From Exiguobacterium mexicanum (GTDB lineage: Bacteria; Bacillota; Bacilli; Exiguobacteriales; Exiguobacteriaceae): DNA of 64,000 bases. Shown piece after piece: positions 61,488 to 64,000 of the stretch. Under the pieces are notes generated by a model. It ran no database searches and was not told where the DNA came from. It saw only the letters and a list, made by a program, of their open reading frames with translations. The stretch's first letter is position 1. Every line of letters starts with the position of its first letter. The translations under genes were made by a program, and so were the position numbers. Location: NCBI RefSeq assembly GCF_025234665.1, contig NZ_JANIEH010000003.1. One strand, written 5' to 3'.

Positions 61488-63056
61488 TCACTCCTCAGAC
61501 ATCCATGTACGGAGAAGTTTGGCGAACTCTTCTGGGTTGCTCTCTGCCAATTTCTCCAACTGTTTCTTCTTGACGGCCCCTTCGCCCCGTTCTTCGAGGT
61601 CGAGGTCCGGCACTTCGTCTTCATATGGGACTTCCCACTCGTTCGACTCGGCTACGGGTTCGCGGTTGCGCTTGCGCATCGCGAAGAACAAGAGCGCGAG
61701 CAAGACGACGGCACCGGCTGCGGCGGCATACATCCACCATTGCGTCGGTTGTTCGACCGCGGCCGCTTCTTCCGTTTCTGCGAACGGACGTGAGACGACG
61801 ACGACTTTCTGTTCAAGTTCCGCCTCAGTGAGTGCCTCTCCAGTCTTGGCGAGTGACGTTCGGATAATCGAGTACATCATCGTCTCGAGGTCACCCTCGA
61901 GCTGAGGATCGATCGTCGTCGCCCCGTTCGGTGGTTCGACAATCAATTGGACGCCGAGGTCACGAATCGAGTACGGTGCGTTTTGAATCTGTTTCGTGAT
62001 TCGGTTGACTTCATAATTGATGATTTCATGATTCTTTTCGCTCTCTTCTTCCCCGGTGCCCGTGGCAGCCGGGAAATTGACCGTATCGTTCTCGGCCGTG
62101 CCGGCAGCGGTCGCCGCGCCGGTTCCGCCCGTATATGCCTCAGCAATCCGTTCCGCCGAAGTGACGATGCCTTCCATGCTGTCCTCGTTGACAGGTGTCA
62201 CAAGGTTTTGCTCTTCAGCCGATTGCGTCGTGTCGATATCGGCCGTGACCGAGACGAGCACGCTTCGTTCCCCGAGCAACACCGACAACATTTGTTGAAT
62301 CTGTTGACGAACGTCTTTCTCGACTTGGCGTTTCAAGACGAGCGGGTCGGTCGATGATCCACCGGCCGTCGTCGTCTGGTCTAAATCGTAATACGTGAAA
62401 TATTGGTCCATGACCGAGATATTTTCAGGTTTCAAGTTCGGTACGCTCTTACTGATTAAATGATAGAGCCCTTTCACCGTGGCCGGCTCAAGATTCGTAC
62501 CAGCTCCTAAATTTAGGACGATGGAGGCCGTCGGTTCACCTTGATCTTCGGCCAAGAAGACCGATTTCTCTGGAATCGAAATGATGACTTTCGCCTGGTT
62601 GATCCCTTCGATTTGCGTGATCAACCGTTCGAGCTCGGTCTGCATCGCGCTCCGCTCGATGACGGCCATCTCACGGTCCGTCGTTCCGAAGCCAGCGTTC
62701 TCGCTGAAGAAGCTATAATCGATTGCACCCGATTTCGGGATGCCTGCTGCCGCCAGACTGACTTTCAGTTGGTCGACTTGCTCACTCGGCACGTAGACGC
62801 TGACACCGTTCGAAGTCGCTTTAATCTCAGCCTTCACGCCGTCGGCCGTCAGCTGTTCCGTCACCTCGCCCGCCTCTTGGGCGGACAGGTTCGTATAGAG
62901 CGGGGCCATGTTCGGGCGCGACAGCCAGACGGTCAAGAGCACCGCGACGAGAAGCACGCCGGCGATGACGAGACCCCAAATGATTTTACGGTTCGTTTTT
63001 ATCGTTTGAAGCGAACCGGTCAGTGAACCGAATCGTTCTTTTAACTTTTCATTCAT
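61488..63056 (-). CDS. fliF: Flagellar MS-ring protein FliF
   Basis: 522 residues. Membrane helices near residues 25-45 and 440-460 flank the extracellular ring-building motifs (MAPLYTNLSAQEAGEV; AKVIISIPEKSVF). The cytoplasmic C-terminal tail that binds FliG is acidic, ending LLRTWMSEE. It is the first ring to assemble. Confidence 0.95.
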   Translation of the reverse strand: MNEKLKERFGSLTGSLQTIKTNRKIIWGLVIAGVLLVAVLLTVWLSRPNMAPLYTNLSAQEAGEVTEQLTADGVKAEIKATSNGVSVYVPSEQVDQLKVSLAAAGIPKSGAIDYSFFSENAGFGTTDREMAVIERSAMQTELERLITQIEGINQAKVIISIPEKSVFLAEDQGEPTASIVLNLGAGTNLEPATVKGLYHLISKSVPNLKPENISVMDQYFTYYDLDQTTTAGGSSTDPLVLKRQVEKDVRQQIQQMLSVLLGERSVLVSVTADIDTTQSAEEQNLVTPVNEDSMEGIVTSAERIAEAYTGGTGAATAAGTAENDTVNFPAATGTGEEESEKNHEIINYEVNRITKQIQNAPYSIRDLGVQLIVEPPNGATTIDPQLEGDLETMMYSIIRTSLAKTGEALTEAELEQKVVVVSRPFAETEEAAAVEQPTQWWMYAAAAGAVVLLALLFFAMRKRNREPVAESNEWEVPYEDEVPDLDLEERGEGAVKKKQLEKLAESNPEEFAKLLRTWMSEE

Positions 63057-63077
63057 CGCTACTCGTCATCCTCTACT

Positions 63078-63362
63078 TTAAACTTGCATTCGCATCATTT
63101 CTTGATAGGCCTCGACTGCTTTGTTGCGCACCTCTATCGCGAGTTGCATCGCAATCGACGACTCTTCACTTTGTATCATGACTTGATGTAAATCGGCCTT
63201 GCCGACGGCGAGGTCGGCTCGGGCCGCGCTCGTCGCTTGTTGGACGTCATTTAACGAGCGCATGGCCTCGTTCAAATACGTTCCGAACTGGGACGGCGTC
63301 TCTTTCACCGCCGGCGCGACCGTCGGCTGTGTGCCCATCAATTGAATCGGGTTGATTTGCAT
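63078..63362 (-). CDS. fliE: Flagellar hook-basal body adaptor FliE
   Basis: 94 residues with the family's FGTYLNEAMRSLNDVQQAT and LHQVMIQSEESSIAMQLAIEVRNK-type helices (shown in part). It joins the MS ring to the rod. The GGAGTG site is properly spaced; it lies between flgC and fliF as usual. Confidence 0.94.
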   Translation of the reverse strand: MQINPIQLMGTQPTVAPAVKETPSQFGTYLNEAMRSLNDVQQATSAARADLAVGKADLHQVMIQSEESSIAMQLAIEVRNKAVEAYQEMMRMQV

Positions 63363-63375
63363 GTATCGTCACTCC

Positions 63376-63804
63376 TTATCCTTTGCCAATTTCCATCGCT
63401 TTGACGAGCATCGCCTTCGTGGCGTTCATCGCGGCGATGTTCGCCTCGTACGACCGCGTCGCTCCCATCAAGTCGACCATTTCTTTCAATAGGTCGACGT
63501 TTGGCATCTGGACATAACCGCGGTCATCCGAATCAGGATGACTCGGGTCATAGACGAGCTTGTACGGACTCTCATCTTCCACAATCTGTGAGACTTCGAC
63601 GCCGCCGCTGACAGCGGACAGCTGTTGGCGAAACGGCGCTTCCTGCATCACGGTCATTTTTCGTGTATACGGTTGCCACTCCCCGTCGACGAGTTTGCCG
63701 CGTGTCGTCTGGGCGTTCGCGATGTTCGCGGACACCGTGTCCATCCGTAACCGCTGCGACGTCAGTGCCGTCGCCGAAATATGAAAACTATCAAACATGC
63801 CCAT
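63376..63804 (-). CDS. flgC: Flagellar proximal rod protein FlgC
   Basis: 142 residues. FDSFHISATALTSQRLRMD and SANIANAQTT at the N-terminus and VDLMGATRSYEANIAAMN near the end are typical rod motifs. ATG 63804 is chosen, 9 nt after GAGGAGG; a TTG at 63810 would be only 3 nt from it. Confidence 0.95.
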   Translation of the reverse strand: MGMFDSFHISATALTSQRLRMDTVSANIANAQTTRGKLVDGEWQPYTRKMTVMQEAPFRQQLSAVSGGVEVSQIVEDESPYKLVYDPSHPDSDDRGYVQMPNVDLLKEMVDLMGATRSYEANIAAMNATKAMLVKAMEIGKG

Positions 63805-63806
63805 CG

Positions 63807-64000
63807 TCAACGTCCTCCTCTAATGACGGTTTTGAGTCCGCCGAGTCGGCGGTTCAACTGTTCCATCATCGCTTCATATTGAAGCTGGTTCCGTGCCAAT
63901 TCGCTCATCTCGTAATCGAGATCGACGTTATTGCCGTCACTTCGCATCGCGCCTCCGGCCCGATCCGTGATCGTCGTCTCCGCGCGCTCGCTCGGACGAC
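63807..64000 (-). CDS. flgB: Flagellar proximal rod protein FlgB, C-terminal part (runs off the window)
   Basis: About 64 C-terminal codons are visible. The frame includes the rod motif NNVDLDYEMSELARNQLQYE and ends in a basic GGLKTVIRGGR. The stop lies 2 nt before the flgC start. The N-terminal half and the operon promoter lie beyond position 64000. Confidence 0.9.
   Translation of the reverse strand, partial: RPSERAETTITDRAGGAMRSDGNNVDLDYEMSELARNQLQYEAMMEQLNRRLGGLKTVIRGGR

Noticed and set aside
1..64000. Mobile elements, CRISPR arrays, tRNA or rRNA genes, prophage
   Set aside because: No transposase, repeat-spacer pattern, tRNA-like cloverleaf or phage gene was noticed; gene order is conserved housekeeping and flagellar synteny throughout.

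Overview
The window reads as a chromosome segment of a motile, low-GC-phylum (Bacillota/Firmicutes) rod. Protein similarity and gene order point to Exiguobacterium or a close relative (inference; no database search was possible). Nearly everything lies on the minus strand; the only convincing plus-strand gene is a ferredoxin near the left end. From right to left the order follows the Bacillus subtilis codY-fla/che-rpsB-polC-nusA-pnp-spoIIIE-ymfC chromosomal line.

Right part (64000 to 40161): a fla/che operon of about 32 tightly packed, often overlapping genes. In transcription order: flgB(partial)-flgC-fliE-fliF-fliG-fliH-fliI-fliJ-ylxF/motE-like-fliK-flgD-flgE-flbD-fliL-fliM-fliY-cheY-fliO-fliP-fliQ-fliR-flhB-flhA-flhF-flhG-cheA-cheW-cheC-cheD-sigD-swrB. 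It encodes the basal body, rotor/switch, flagellar type III export gate and ATPase, hook and hook-length control, chemotaxis core and the motility sigma factor. cheB, which sits between flhG and cheA in B. subtilis, is absent here.

Middle part (40157 to 17134): housekeeping genes for translation, lipid synthesis and replication: rpsB-tsf-pyrH-frr-uppS-cdsA-dxr-rasP-proS-polC, then rimP-nusA-ylxR-ylxQ-infB-rbfA-truB-ribF, rpsO and pnp. Good sigma-A type promoters can be read upstream of rpsB, rimP, rpsO and pnp. Rho-independent terminator hairpins lie between many adjacent genes, often directly against the next ribosome binding site, so they look like intercistronic attenuators.

Left part (17083 to 1): mlpA (M16 peptidase); then a cell-wall cassette murE-femX-M15 peptidase with its own promoter, in the place where spore-formers carry spoVF/asd/dapG/dapA; RNase J (rnjB position); ftsK/spoIIIE; a 389-bp intergenic stretch with a candidate small RNA; the GntR regulator nupR; and the nucleoside ABC importer (bmpA/nupN-nupO-nupP-nupQ). 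A secreted SNase-type nuclease lipoprotein, the divergent ferredoxin fer, and ypbB with the first codons of recQ complete the window. The absence of sporulation genes and the murE+femX pair fit a non-sporulating organism with an amino-acid-branched peptidoglycan bridge.

There is no prophage, insertion sequence, CRISPR array, rRNA or tRNA that I can see. The most interesting points are a near-palindrome shared by the nuclease and nucleoside-importer promoters, the candidate small RNA upstream of nupR, the cell-wall cassette with an unusual MurE DDPR motif, the abundance of terminators against ribosome binding sites, and the missing cheB.
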